The position numbers were made by a program, and so were the translations under genes. From positions 1,223 to 7,636 of the forward strand of contig JAOZSZ010000059.1 of assembly GCA_029939385.1 (NCBI GenBank): a stretch of 6,414 nucleotides of DNA, given 5' to 3'. Below are positions 1 through 5,793 of this stretch, one piece after another; position 1 is the first letter of the stretch; each line of letters starts with the position of its first letter. Source of the stretch: Pontiella sp. (GTDB lineage Bacteria; Verrucomicrobiota; Kiritimatiellia; Kiritimatiellales; Pontiellaceae). The notes under the pieces are model-generated. The model searched no databases. It was given only the letters and a program-made list of their open reading frames with translations, and was not told the origin of the DNA.

Positions 1-374
1 ACAACGGCATTCGCTAAAATCCTCGAAAAACCATGCCCATAAAAAATATTATCGCCAAGCACCATGGCCACCGAATCATTGCCAATAAATTCCTTTCCAA
101 TAATAAAAGCCTGAGCCAGACCCTCTGGGTTAGGCTGTTCGGCATAGCTGAACGTCATCCCAATCTGCGAACCATCTCCCAATAGTTTTTTAAATAGAGG
201 AAGATCATGGGGTGTACTAATGATTAACACCTCCCGAATTCCAGCCAGCATCAAAGTCGACAGCGGATAATAGATCATCGGCTTGTCATACACAGGAAGC
301 ATCTGTTTGCTTACCACCTGAGTCAGTGGATATAGCCGCGTTCCTGATCCTCCTGCTAGAATGATTCCCTTCAT
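1..374 (-). CDS. rmlA: Glucose-1-phosphate thymidylyltransferase RmlA, N-terminal part (cut by window edge)
   Basis: First enzyme of dTDP-L-rhamnose synthesis: joins glucose-1-phosphate and dTTP to give dTDP-glucose and pyrophosphate in the cytoplasm. I translated the minus strand from the ATG at 374-372 and found 124 open codons running off base 1; the family is usually about 290 residues, so less than half is present. Seen: the nucleotidyltransferase signature GGSGTR (residues 8-13) with a following [12 protein letters not shown] block (22-33) carrying the conserved Lys23; [10 protein letters not shown] (80-89); and LGDNIFYG (106-113), whose Asp108 is the expected metal ligand. The start is supported by a GGAG at 386-383, 8 nt upstream, and by the family N-terminus MKGIILAGG. 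It follows rmlD and rmlB in the same direction but is separated from rmlB by two four-helix-bundle genes. The identity is secure; the rest of the gene, and any rmlC, must lie outside. Confidence 0.97.
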   Translation of the reverse strand, partial: MKGIILAGGSGTRLYPLTQVVSKQMLPVYDKPMIYYPLSTLMLAGIREVLIISTPHDLPLFKKLLGDGSQIGMTFSYAEQPNPEGLAQAFIIGKEFIGNDSVAMVLGDNIFYGHGFSRILANAV

Positions 375-377
375 TTC

Positions 378-392
378 GAAATCTCCGATTTC
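378..392 (-). promoter_or_regulatory. Small hairpin presenting the rmlA ribosome binding site
   Basis: A perfect 6-bp inverted repeat with a 3-nt loop (GAAATC-GGA-GATTTC on the minus strand). The loop holds most of the GGAG Shine-Dalgarno sequence of rmlA, so the stem would expose the site rather than hide it. The stem is AT-rich and short, so its stability is modest. The repeat is seen; any role in translation is inferred. Confidence 0.35.
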
Positions 393-393
393 T

Positions 394-420
394 TTAGAAT
401 TAAGTTTTAAGGATTAGGTT
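394..420. repeat. Left arm of inverted repeat bracketing the 414-770 gene
   Basis: Pairs with 785-812 in inverted orientation. The best core is 404-420 against 785-801: GTTTTAAGGATTAGGTT against the reverse complement GTTTTAGGTATTAGGTT, 15 of 17 identical, and one of the two mismatches would be a G-U pair in RNA. With one gap the similarity extends outward to 394, about 23 of 28 columns. The arm overlaps the stop codon (416-414) of the four-helix-bundle gene, so in the mRNA the two arms would close a stem around essentially the whole coding region. The composition is simple and AT-rich, so part of the match may come from shared word use. Confidence 0.6.
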
Positions 421-770
421 TTAGGAGCCAAGGATTTAATCAAACCCTGCAACATTCGAGAAATCGACTCAGCATCCATCTTTAAATTTTCAAATTTTGA
501 TTCATCAAGATAGCCAATCTTTGAGGCAATCAGAAGTTGAGTGCGAACTTCCGCGCATGATCCTTTAGCGATGTGTAAGAAATGAGCCGTTTCTTTTTTG
601 GAATTACGCTCCATCCCTTCTGCAATATTGGAAGGAATAGAAACGGCTGCACGACATATTTGATCCTTAAATCCGTAATCTCGGCATTTTCGCAGAACCT
701 CATAAATACGAGTACTTAAACTAATCGCCTTCTGCCAAACCTCTAGATTTTCGTACGATTGATATGCCAT
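414..770 (-). CDS. Four-helix-bundle protein, 23S rRNA intervening-sequence protein family (copy 1)
   Basis: 118-residue small protein of the four-helix-bundle family first known from open reading frames inside 23S rRNA intervening sequences (the same fold as the Avd accessory protein of diversity-generating retroelements). Family marks seen: YENLEVWQKAISLS at the N-terminus (about 5-18), the central AAVSIPSNIAEGMERNSKKE (about 41-60), and AKGSCAEVRTQL (about 68-79), followed by a last long helix. No signal peptide or membrane segment is apparent. The ATG at 770-768 has GGGAGAG at 779-773 just upstream. The molecular function of the family is unknown; nucleic-acid binding has been proposed for relatives. 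It lies between another member of the family (872-1264) and rmlA, is only distantly similar to that neighbour, and is bracketed by an imperfect inverted repeat. It has no evident role in rhamnose synthesis, so I read it as an inserted accessory gene. Confidence 0.93.
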   Translation of the reverse strand: MAYQSYENLEVWQKAISLSTRIYEVLRKCRDYGFKDQICRAAVSIPSNIAEGMERNSKKETAHFLHIAKGSCAEVRTQLLIASKIGYLDESKFENLKMDAESISRMLQGLIKSLAPKT

Positions 771-784
771 TGCTCTCCCGAAGT

Positions 785-812
785 AACCTAATACCTAAAA
801 CATAAATCCTAA
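785..812. repeat. Right arm of inverted repeat bracketing the 414-770 gene
   Basis: Inverted partner of 394-420. It lies between the rmlB-like remnant (820-845) and the Shine-Dalgarno sequence of the four-helix-bundle gene starting at 770. On the transcribed strand it would be the 5' side of the stem that encloses that gene. The TTAGG/TTTTAGG words in it recur in the left arm. Confidence 0.6.
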
Positions 813-819
813 CACTTGA

Positions 820-845
820 GTGACTAGGCTTTTCCAAGTCGTTCC
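820..845 (-). pseudogene. Diverged copy of the rmlB 3' end (last six codons plus stop)
   Basis: Ungapped comparison of 820-845 with 1307-1332 gives 20 identical positions of 26. Read on the minus strand from 844 to 824, it spells E-R-L-G-K-A-stop, against E-R-L-G-H-A-stop at the end of rmlB (1331-1311). The Leu, Gly and stop codons differ only synonymously (CTT/TTA, GGA/GGC, TAG/TAA), as expected if both descend from a coding rmlB end. The region can also fold as a 7-bp stem with one mismatch, matching the palindrome at the rmlB end. Similarity stops at 845. The stretch is short, so chance similarity is not excluded; a fragment of a second rmlB allele left by insertion or recombination is my preferred reading. 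Confidence 0.5.
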
Positions 846-853
846 TTTCGTAA

Positions 854-881
854 GTTGATAAGTGATGGTTGTTAAGTTGAT
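854..881. repeat. Left arm of inverted repeat bracketing the 872-1264 gene
   Basis: Inverted partner of 1278-1305. With two single-base gaps, about 22 of 29 columns match. The strongest blocks are the two GTTGAT ends and the inner GATG. The arm overlaps the stop codon of the four-helix-bundle gene (874-872), the same placement as the left arm of the neighbouring element. Built from GTTGAT/GTTAAG words, so the match is weaker evidence than its length suggests. Confidence 0.5.
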
Positions 882-1264
882 TGAGGCGTGCCCGAAGTAG
901 CGCATTTCTTCAGGTAAGAAATGTAACCGTTGAGAATCTTCCATACCTCTTCGAGTAAAGTTCTTAATTCGGCATAAGCCACATCGGTCAAATAAATCTC
1001 ATCTCTCGCAACGATTAAATGATCTAGCGTTTCTGTCAGTGATCCCCTCGCTATCCGACAGAACTGGAGATTTTCCTGATGATGGTGACGCCCATATCCC
1101 TCAGCAATATTCGCAGTGACCGACCGGGAAGAACGAATCATTTGATCTTTCAACCGATAGGCCTCTTCCTTCGGAAGCGTTTTACAGAATCTTGAAACTT
1201 TCTTTCTGAGTTCACTGGCTGACTGGTAACACGCCAATGTTTCAAAGGTCTTAAGATCACTCAT
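872..1264 (-). CDS. Four-helix-bundle protein, 23S rRNA intervening-sequence protein family (copy 2)
   Basis: 130-residue member of the same family as the 414-770 gene. Seen: FETLACYQSASELRKKVSRF (about 7-26), the LKDQMIRSSRSVTANIAEGYGR block (about 38-59, the family core), RIARGSLTETLDHL (about 70-83), and a final helix followed by a short polar tail. The ATG at 1264-1262 is supported by AGGGGG at 1276-1271, 6 nt upstream. The sequence differs greatly from the neighbouring copy outside the core (N-I-A-E-G and A-(R/K)-G-S are shared), so the pair did not arise by a recent tandem duplication. It starts 46 nt after the rmlB stop and is bracketed by its own inverted repeat. Function unknown; soluble cytoplasmic protein expected. 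Its last codons (892-879) resemble the rmlB 3' end (GATTGAGGCGTGCC against GATTAGGCGTGGCC), which may or may not be meaningful. Confidence 0.93.
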   Translation of the reverse strand: MSDLKTFETLACYQSASELRKKVSRFCKTLPKEEAYRLKDQMIRSSRSVTANIAEGYGRHHHQENLQFCRIARGSLTETLDHLIVARDEIYLTDVAYAELRTLLEEVWKILNGYISYLKKCATSGTPQST

Positions 1265-1277
1265 TTCTCACCCCCTG

Positions 1278-1305
1278 ATCAACGATCATTCATCAACTAA
1301 TCAAC
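1278..1305. repeat. Right arm of inverted repeat bracketing the 872-1264 gene
   Basis: Inverted partner of 854-881. It begins 1 nt after the rmlB-end repeat (1307-1332) and ends just before the Shine-Dalgarno sequence of the 1264 start. Contains the words GTTGAT, TAGTTGATG and GTTGATC on the transcribed strand. Confidence 0.5.
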
Positions 1306-1308
1306 TGT

Positions 1309-1327
1309 GATTAGGCGTGGCCTAATC
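1309..1327 (-). other. Perfect 8-bp palindrome spanning the rmlB stop codon
   Basis: GATTAGGC-CAC-GCCTAATC on the minus strand: 8 perfect base pairs around a 3-nt loop. It contains the last codons and TAA stop of rmlB. No T-run follows, so it is not a classical intrinsic terminator. It might protect the mRNA 3' of rmlB, lower read-through into the next genes, or mark a recombination point. A degenerate hairpin of the same type lies at 823-840. Confidence 0.55.
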
Positions 1328-2398
1328 GTTCCCCCGCATAGCGCGCAGTGCGAAGCGGCTGCCACCACCAATCGTTGTCGAGATACCACTGCACGGTTTT
1401 CCGGATCCCTGAGTCAAAATCTTCCAGTGCCTTCCAACCGAGTTCGGTTTCGAGTTTGGTGGCATCGATCGCGTAGCGTGCATCATGCCCAGGTCGATCG
1501 GTCACGAAGGTGATTAGATCCTTATAAACCCCCGAATCCCGCGGCTTAAGTTCATCGAGGATAGAGCAAATAGTTTCCACCACTTCAAGATTGGTACGTT
1601 CGTTACGGCCACCGACATTATAGGTTTCACCCAACCGCCCGCTCTCCACTACGGTTACCAGCGCACGGGCATGATCTCAACATAAAGCCAGTCGCGGATG
1701 TTGTCGCCCTTGCCATAAATAGGAAGCGGCTTTTCATCGAGTGCGTTCAAAATCACTAAGGGAATCAATTTTTCGGGAAAATGATATGGCCCATAGTTGT
1801 TCGAGCAATTGGTGATGACTACCGGAAGTCCATAGGTATGAAACCAAGCCATTACAAGATGGTCGCTCGAAGCTTTACTCGCCGAATAGGGCGACCGCGG
1901 ATCGTATGAAGTGGTTTCTTTAAATAAGCCATCCGCACCTAGCGAACCATATACCTCATCCGTCGAAATATGGTGGAAGCGGAACTCAGAAGACAGAGGA
2001 CAGAGATTAGAGGACGGCTCCTTTTCTTCAGCACTTTTCGGCAAAGACCGCCAGTACTCCAGAGCGCAGTCGAGCATCGTGTAGGTTCCGACCACATTGG
2101 TTTCGATGAAGGCCGCGGGGCCATCGATCGATCGATCGACATGCGACTCTGCCGCTAAATGCATTACCGCATCTGGAAGAAAATCGGCGAATAGTGCTGA
2201 AACTGCATCCTTGTCACAGACGTCTACTTTAGCAAATTGGTAAAGTGGGCTCTCTTCAATTTCCTGTAACGATTCCGGCACTCCGGCATAGGTCAGCTTG
2301 TCAAGATTGAGGACCTCCACCTGCTTTTCCTTCACTAGATATCGACAGACTGCCGATCCAATAAAGCCTGCCCCGCCCGTAACGATTACTTTTTTCAT
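1311..2398 (-). pseudogene. rmlB: dTDP-glucose 4,6-dehydratase RmlB, interrupted by a one-base frameshift
   Basis: Second step of dTDP-rhamnose synthesis: NAD-dependent conversion of dTDP-glucose to dTDP-4-keto-6-deoxyglucose, a short-chain dehydrogenase fold. Seen: the nucleotide-binding TGGAGFIG (7-14), [12 protein letters not shown] (80-91), catalytic T-D-E in [10 protein letters not shown] (146-148), and Y171-x3-K175 in [10 protein letters not shown]. The frame is intact from the ATG at 2398 to Glu241 in [11 protein letters not shown], then reads I-M-P-V-R-W-stop. Adding one base at about 1676 (GAG-ATC to GAG-GAT-C) restores D-H-A-R-A-L-V and joins it to the frame ending at 1311, giving about 362 residues, normal for RmlB. 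So one base is missing, either truly or by sequencing error. Residues about 121-138 are longer than in E. coli RmlB because of a 7-nt repeat run. The start overlaps the rmlD stop (ATGA). Confidence 0.95.
1987..2014 (-). repeat. Four degenerate 7-nt units inside rmlB
   Basis: On the plus strand: CAGAAGA, CAGAGGA, CAGAGAT, TAGAGGA, four consecutive units. The CT-rich complement encodes part of [10 protein letters not shown] in RmlB, between the conserved E-Y-W and F-R-F-H-H-I-S-T-D. Compared from memory with E. coli RmlB, this loop is about 12 residues longer. The frame is maintained across it. It looks like an in-frame low-complexity insertion at a surface loop. Confidence 0.6.
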
Positions 2399-3276
2399 AA
2401 GGCTCTAATTTCCTTAAGGATTTTTTCACCCTGTTGCGCGACATATTCGGATAGCTCTTCTTCCCAACTCCTAAAGAGATTCATTTCTCGCTCTTTCAAA
2501 TTTTTATTTTCAAGAATTGAGTTAGCGGGACGTTTAGTAGGCGTTGGAAACGCCTCACTACCGCACGGAACAAAGTGGTGTTCAACACCCAGTTCTTCCA
2601 AAAAAGTGCAGGCTAAATCATACCATGAACAGTAGCCCTCGGAGGTGGCGTGAAAGAATCCTGTTGCCTGTTGTTCCGCCACCACCCGAATCTGCCGTGC
2701 CAAAGTGTATGACCACGTTGGCGATCCATATTGATCGTTCACTACTTTAAGTTTCTTTTTGGGATTTTGGAGTGTTAATCGCAGCATGGTTTTAAGGAAA
2801 TTATTTCCATTTGCGCCATATAGCCACGCCGTACGCAAAATCGCAAATCGATCCGTCTGCTCTGCAATCGCCTGTTCGCCCGCCCGTTTCGATTTTCCAT
2901 ACTCAGAAACGGGCTCCGGCAAATCGGTTTCAACCGAAGCTTCATACAACGGCTTGTTTCCAGAAAAAACATAGTCCGTTGAAACATGGACTAAAAAAGC
3001 ATGATTATTTTCAACCCACTCGGCCAAATGCTCGGGGAGTTCTGCATTCGCCTTCCAACAGGATGGATCTGATTCGCAGGCATCCACCGCCGTATAGGCC
3101 GCGCAATTAATAATGACCTCGGGCTTCAGTCGATTCAAAAACTCAAAACACGCGAAACGATCAGAAAGATCAACCTCCGGCAAATCGATTCCCGTGATTC
3201 CGGGAACCTCCTTAAAGACTCCGAGGCCATCCTTACCCAACTGCCCCTTTGCCCCTGTTATGAGTACATTCTGCAC
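2395..3276 (-). CDS. rmlD: dTDP-4-dehydrorhamnose reductase RmlD
   Basis: Last step of dTDP-L-rhamnose synthesis: NAD(P)H-dependent reduction of dTDP-4-keto-L-rhamnose. 293 residues, usual for the family. Seen: the nucleotide-binding GAKGQLG (8-14), N-C-A-A-Y-T-A-V-D (57-65), HVSTDYVF (97-104), and the catalytic Y126-x3-K130 in [11 protein letters not shown], with L-R-T-A-W-L-Y-G further on. The start is the GTG at 3276-3274: it gives the expected N-terminus M-x-N-V-L-I-T-G-A-x-G, lies 9 nt after the glmS stop, and has a weak AGG 8 nt upstream, so coupling to glmS translation is likely. The stop overlaps the rmlB start in an ATGA. The residues around 14-18 (K-D-G-L-G) differ slightly from the common G-x-E/D pattern. 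Identity is clear from the motifs plus the rmlB/rmlA context. Confidence 0.96.
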   Translation of the reverse strand: MQNVLITGAKGQLGKDGLGVFKEVPGITGIDLPEVDLSDRFACFEFLNRLKPEVIINCAAYTAVDACESDPSCWKANAELPEHLAEWVENNHAFLVHVSTDYVFSGNKPLYEASVETDLPEPVSEYGKSKRAGEQAIAEQTDRFAILRTAWLYGANGNNFLKTMLRLTLQNPKKKLKVVNDQYGSPTWSYTLARQIRVVAEQQATGFFHATSEGYCSWYDLACTFLEELGVEHHFVPCGSEAFPTPTKRPANSILENKNLKEREMNLFRSWEEELSEYVAQQGEKILKEIRAL

Positions 3277-3285
3277 AATAAATAC

Positions 3286-5124
3286 CTATTCCACGGTGAC
3301 CGATTTTGCGAGGTTGCGAGGTTGATCGATTTCACAACCTCGAGCAACAGCAATATGATAGGAGAGGAGTTGCAACGCCACAACGGTTGGAATGGGGGCA
3401 ATACACGGAGGGCAATCAGGAACCACGATCATATCATCAAATCCTTCGGCGGTGGCTTCATCGCCCTCGCTCACGATGGCAATCACTGGTGCTTTACGGG
3501 CCTTGCATTCTTCAGCATTACCCATGGTTTTTTCCTTACCCGGAATATTATTTAATAAGGCAATGACCGGTGTATTTTCTTCAAGTAATGCGATTGGTCC
3601 ATGTTTAAGTTCGGCGGCATGGTAGCCCTCCGCATGGATATAGCTAATTTCCTTTAGTTTAAGGGCCCCTTCCATCGCCACCGGATAAAGATAGCCCCGC
3701 CCAATGAAGAAAGCATTTTCCTTGTCGGCATATTTTTGTGCCACGGCTTTGATTGCATCGTTCTGCGCCAACACCTTTTCAACGAGTTCAGGAAGACGCT
3801 CGATCCAACGGCAGATTTCTTCACCCTCATAACGAGTCATGCGCCGCCCCCGTCCGAGCTTGAGTGCCATCATCAGCATCACCGACACCTGACAAGTAAA
3901 GGCTTTGGTGGAGGCCACTCCAATTTCTGGACCGGCGTGCAGATAGACGCCGCGTCCAGTTTCGCGTGCAATGGTAGAACCCACTACATTACAAATCCCA
4001 GCCACCACCGCCCCTTTATGCTTTGCTTCGCGCACGGCGGCTAGCGTATCTGCCGTTTCGCCCGACTGACTGATGGCCACCACAAGATCCTGCGAGGTAA
4101 CGATTGGATTGCGATAACGAAATTCTGCGGCCTGCTCCACCTGAGTTGGAATGCCCGCCATCTCTTCAATGGCGTATTCTGCCACCATGCCCGCATTCAT
4201 CGATGTACCGCAACCCACCACTAAGACCCGATTAATCTGTGCGGCATCACGGGGCGAAAAATCAAGTCCAGAAAGAATCGCGGTTCCCATATTAAAATCG
4301 AGACGTCCGCGAACGGCATTCCGAATCGCACTGGGCTGTTCAAACATTTCCTTAAGCATAAAGTGGGCATATTCCCCTTTCTCAGCGGAAGAAGAATCCC
4401 AATCCATTTCCGTAACTTCACGACTCACAGGGGCATGCTGAAGATCAAACATTTTTACGCCATCTGAAGTAATAACAGCCATGTCGTAGTCTTCCAAATA
4501 CATGGCATCGCGGGTGTGTGGAATAATCGCCGAGGCATCACTGGCGATGAGGGTCTCATCGTTGCCCAAACCAATCACGATCGGGCTACCACAGCGAGCC
4601 GCGACCAACTTATCGGGTTCATGGTCGGTCATCACCACAATGCCATAGGTTCCTTTAATTTTTTTCAGCGCCTCAATCACCGCCTTTTCAAGATTGTCCT
4701 TGTAGCAATACGCAATCAATTGAATGAGTACCTCAGAATCGGTTTCTGAAATACATTCCACTCCATGTTGCGCAAGACCAGCCTTGATCTCTTTGTAGTT
4801 TTCAATAATTCCGTTGTGAACCATCACAAAATGACCAGAAGCATCAAGGTGCGGATGAGCATTCATTTCGGTTGGTGCACCATGTGTGGCCCAACGGGTA
4901 TGCCCAATCCCCAACGTGGCATGCTGAATGGAATCCAAACTCGACGCATCAACCTTCTCGCGCAGCCCTTTTATTTTTCCAGGATTCTTCACGACCCCGA
5001 TTGTGCCCTCGTATAAACAAGCCACTCCGGCGGAATCATAACCTCGATATTCCAGCCGGCGCAGTCCATCCACCAGAATTTCCGAAGCCTTTCGTTTTCC
5101 AAAATATCCAACAATTCCACACAT
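3286..5124 (-). CDS. glmS: Glutamine--fructose-6-phosphate aminotransferase GlmS
   Basis: Makes glucosamine-6-phosphate from fructose-6-phosphate and glutamine, the committed step to UDP-GlcNAc. I chose the ATG at 5124, not the in-frame TTG 6 nt upstream, because the mature enzyme needs the N-terminal Cys of M-C-G-I-V-G as the glutaminase nucleophile, and because GGAGGAG (5137-5131) is 6 nt from that ATG. 612 residues, normal length. Class II amidotransferase domain: CGIVGYFG, R-G-Y-D-S-A-G, G-H-T-R-W-A-T-H-G (about 74-82), H-N-G-I-I-E-N-Y. Two SIS sugar-isomerase domains: V-V-G-C-G-T-S and A-I-S-Q-S-G-E-T in the first; F-I-G-R-G, K-L-K-E-I-S-Y-I-H-A-E and E-L-K-H-G-P in the second; then the C-terminal N-L-A-K-S-V-T-V-E with the catalytic Lys. 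All key residues are present. I saw no evidence of a glmS ribozyme: the 117-nt leader is too short for one. Its place at the head of a rhamnose cluster suggests an amino-sugar-containing polymer. Confidence 0.98.
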   Translation of the reverse strand: MCGIVGYFGKRKASEILVDGLRRLEYRGYDSAGVACLYEGTIGVVKNPGKIKGLREKVDASSLDSIQHATLGIGHTRWATHGAPTEMNAHPHLDASGHFVMVHNGIIENYKEIKAGLAQHGVECISETDSEVLIQLIAYCYKDNLEKAVIEALKKIKGTYGIVVMTDHEPDKLVAARCGSPIVIGLGNDETLIASDASAIIPHTRDAMYLEDYDMAVITSDGVKMFDLQHAPVSREVTEMDWDSSSAEKGEYAHFMLKEMFEQPSAIRNAVRGRLDFNMGTAILSGLDFSPRDAAQINRVLVVGCGTSMNAGMVAEYAIEEMAGIPTQVEQAAEFRYRNPIVTSQDLVVAISQSGETADTLAAVREAKHKGAVVAGICNVVGSTIARETGRGVYLHAGPEIGVASTKAFTCQVSVMLMMALKLGRGRRMTRYEGEEICRWIERLPELVEKVLAQNDAIKAVAQKYADKENAFFIGRGYLYPVAMEGALKLKEISYIHAEGYHAAELKHGPIALLEENTPVIALLNNIPGKEKTMGNAEECKARKAPVIAIVSEGDEATAEGFDDMIVVPDCPPCIAPIPTVVALQLLSYHIAVARGCEIDQPRNLAKSVTVE

Positions 5125-5130
5125 AATCAA

Positions 5131-5137
5131 CTCCTCC
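5131..5137 (-). promoter_or_regulatory. Strong ribosome binding site deciding the glmS start
   Basis: GGAGGAG on the minus strand, 6 nt before the ATG at 5124. The spacing suits that ATG better than the upstream in-frame TTG at 5130, which directly abuts it. Confidence 0.85.
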
Positions 5138-5140
5138 AGC

Positions 5141-5157
5141 TACGCTGCCGCCCTTGG
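5141..5157 (-). promoter_or_regulatory. ops/JUMPstart-like antitermination element in the glmS leader
   Basis: The minus strand reads CCAAGGGCGGCAGCGTA. The enterobacterial ops core, recalled as GGCGGTAGCGT, is matched at 10 of 11 positions; with the JUMPstart context CCAGGGGCGGTAGCGTG the match is 14 of 17. It is in the right orientation, in the leader directly after the gene for an RfaH-like protein and before the biosynthetic genes, 17 nt upstream of the glmS ATG. The single core difference is the T that E. coli RfaH contacts (T6, here C). So it is either a diverged site read by a diverged factor or a coincidence. The rest of the leader (5158-5241) shows only two TTTTAGT words 20 nt apart and no convincing promoter or terminator. 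Confidence 0.45.
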
Positions 5158-5241
5158 TCGATTAGCCCTTTGGACTAAAACCTTCCTGTTTTCACTAAAA
5201 TGTAGAGAACATCCCATCATTGGATATTCGGCCATGAAGAA

Positions 5242-5790
5242 TTATTCCACAGCCATGGGGTGTTTCATCCGATGCTCCAGCGCATGGATTGAAATTTCGG
5301 TTTCCACCAAGGTCCCCATCATTTCCATTAAAACGCCCACGCGCTCCTGCGCCGGCATTAGTTTGATTACTTTTACTTTAAGACCTTGCATTGATCCTGT
5401 TAAAATCGTGGTTTCCTCACCCATCGCCAATGGAGTGATGGCTTCAATCACATTCTCCGCATCCAGATCTTTCTGAAGCGCTTCGATCACCGTATGGGGT
5501 ACCGATATAATTTTTCCATTAAACATGGGGAGATGAAGCACTCCGGGCGCATAGGATACCGCACGCTTCATTTCGAATAAATCGAACCGAGCAAATAGAT
5601 ACCCCGGGAACATGGCTTCTTGAAACCAGACGGGGCCCCGAACCGTCTTGCGTTGAAAACGAATTTGCGGGCAAAAAACCTTCAAGCCATGAAGCGACTC
5701 TAGACTACGAGCTGCCATTCGCTCCTTTTTAGGCTTCGACCGCACACAGTACCAGTGCTCACCTTTTTTAAATTGTGAAGATAATTCCAT
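5242..5790 (-). CDS. Specialised NusG paralogue, RfaH/UpxY-type transcription antiterminator
   Basis: 182-residue NusG-family protein expected to ride on RNA polymerase and carry it through long polysaccharide operons. Seen: an NGN domain (about 10-108) with H-W-Y-C-V-R-S-K-P-K-K-E-R, C-P-Q-I-R-F, R-G-P-V-W-F-Q-E-A-M-F-P-G-Y-L-F (52-66; RfaH has the similar P-L-F-P-N-Y-L-F) and A-P-G-V-L-H-L; then a linker and a KOW domain (about 120-170) with M-G-E-E-T-T-I-L-T-G-S-M-Q-G-L-K-V and R-V-G-V-L-M-E-M-M-G. Housekeeping NusG usually ends its KOW in a different signature and sits near secE and rplK, not beside sugar genes, so a specialised role is favoured. The ATG at 5790 follows the regulator stop by 3 nt with only a weak Shine-Dalgarno, implying translational coupling. 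Whether it belongs closer to RfaH, UpxY or LoaP cannot be decided here. Confidence 0.9.
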   Translation of the reverse strand: MELSSQFKKGEHWYCVRSKPKKERMAARSLESLHGLKVFCPQIRFQRKTVRGPVWFQEAMFPGYLFARFDLFEMKRAVSYAPGVLHLPMFNGKIISVPHTVIEALQKDLDAENVIEAITPLAMGEETTILTGSMQGLKVKVIKLMPAQERVGVLMEMMGTLVETEISIHALEHRMKHPMAVE

Positions 5791-5793
5791 TCA

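Noticed and set aside
414..1264. Four-helix-bundle genes as Avd of a diversity-generating retroelement
   Set aside because: No reverse transcriptase, template repeat or variable repeat pair is visible in the window, and the proteins look like the intervening-sequence branch.
1311..1649. Separate gene for the 3' part of rmlB starting at an internal GTG
   Set aside because: It is the C-terminal part of RmlB in a shifted frame and continues seamlessly when one base is added; no ribosome binding site was found for it.
1672..1682. Programmed -1 frameshift in rmlB
   Set aside because: No X-XXY-YYZ slippery heptamer and no clear downstream stimulatory hairpin at the shift point; simple base loss is the plainer explanation.
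2123..2138. (ATCG)x4 self-complementary microsatellite
   Set aside because: It encodes the conserved RmlB motif H-V-D-R-S-I-D-G, so the protein explains it; the repeat arises from codon choice.
3306..5126. Many open frames on the plus strand opposite glmS and the rml genes
   Set aside because: They are antisense shadows of well-conserved genes, without recognisable motifs.
5125..5130. Upstream in-frame TTG as the glmS start
   Set aside because: It would place two residues before the Met-Cys that must yield the N-terminal nucleophile, and it abuts the Shine-Dalgarno.
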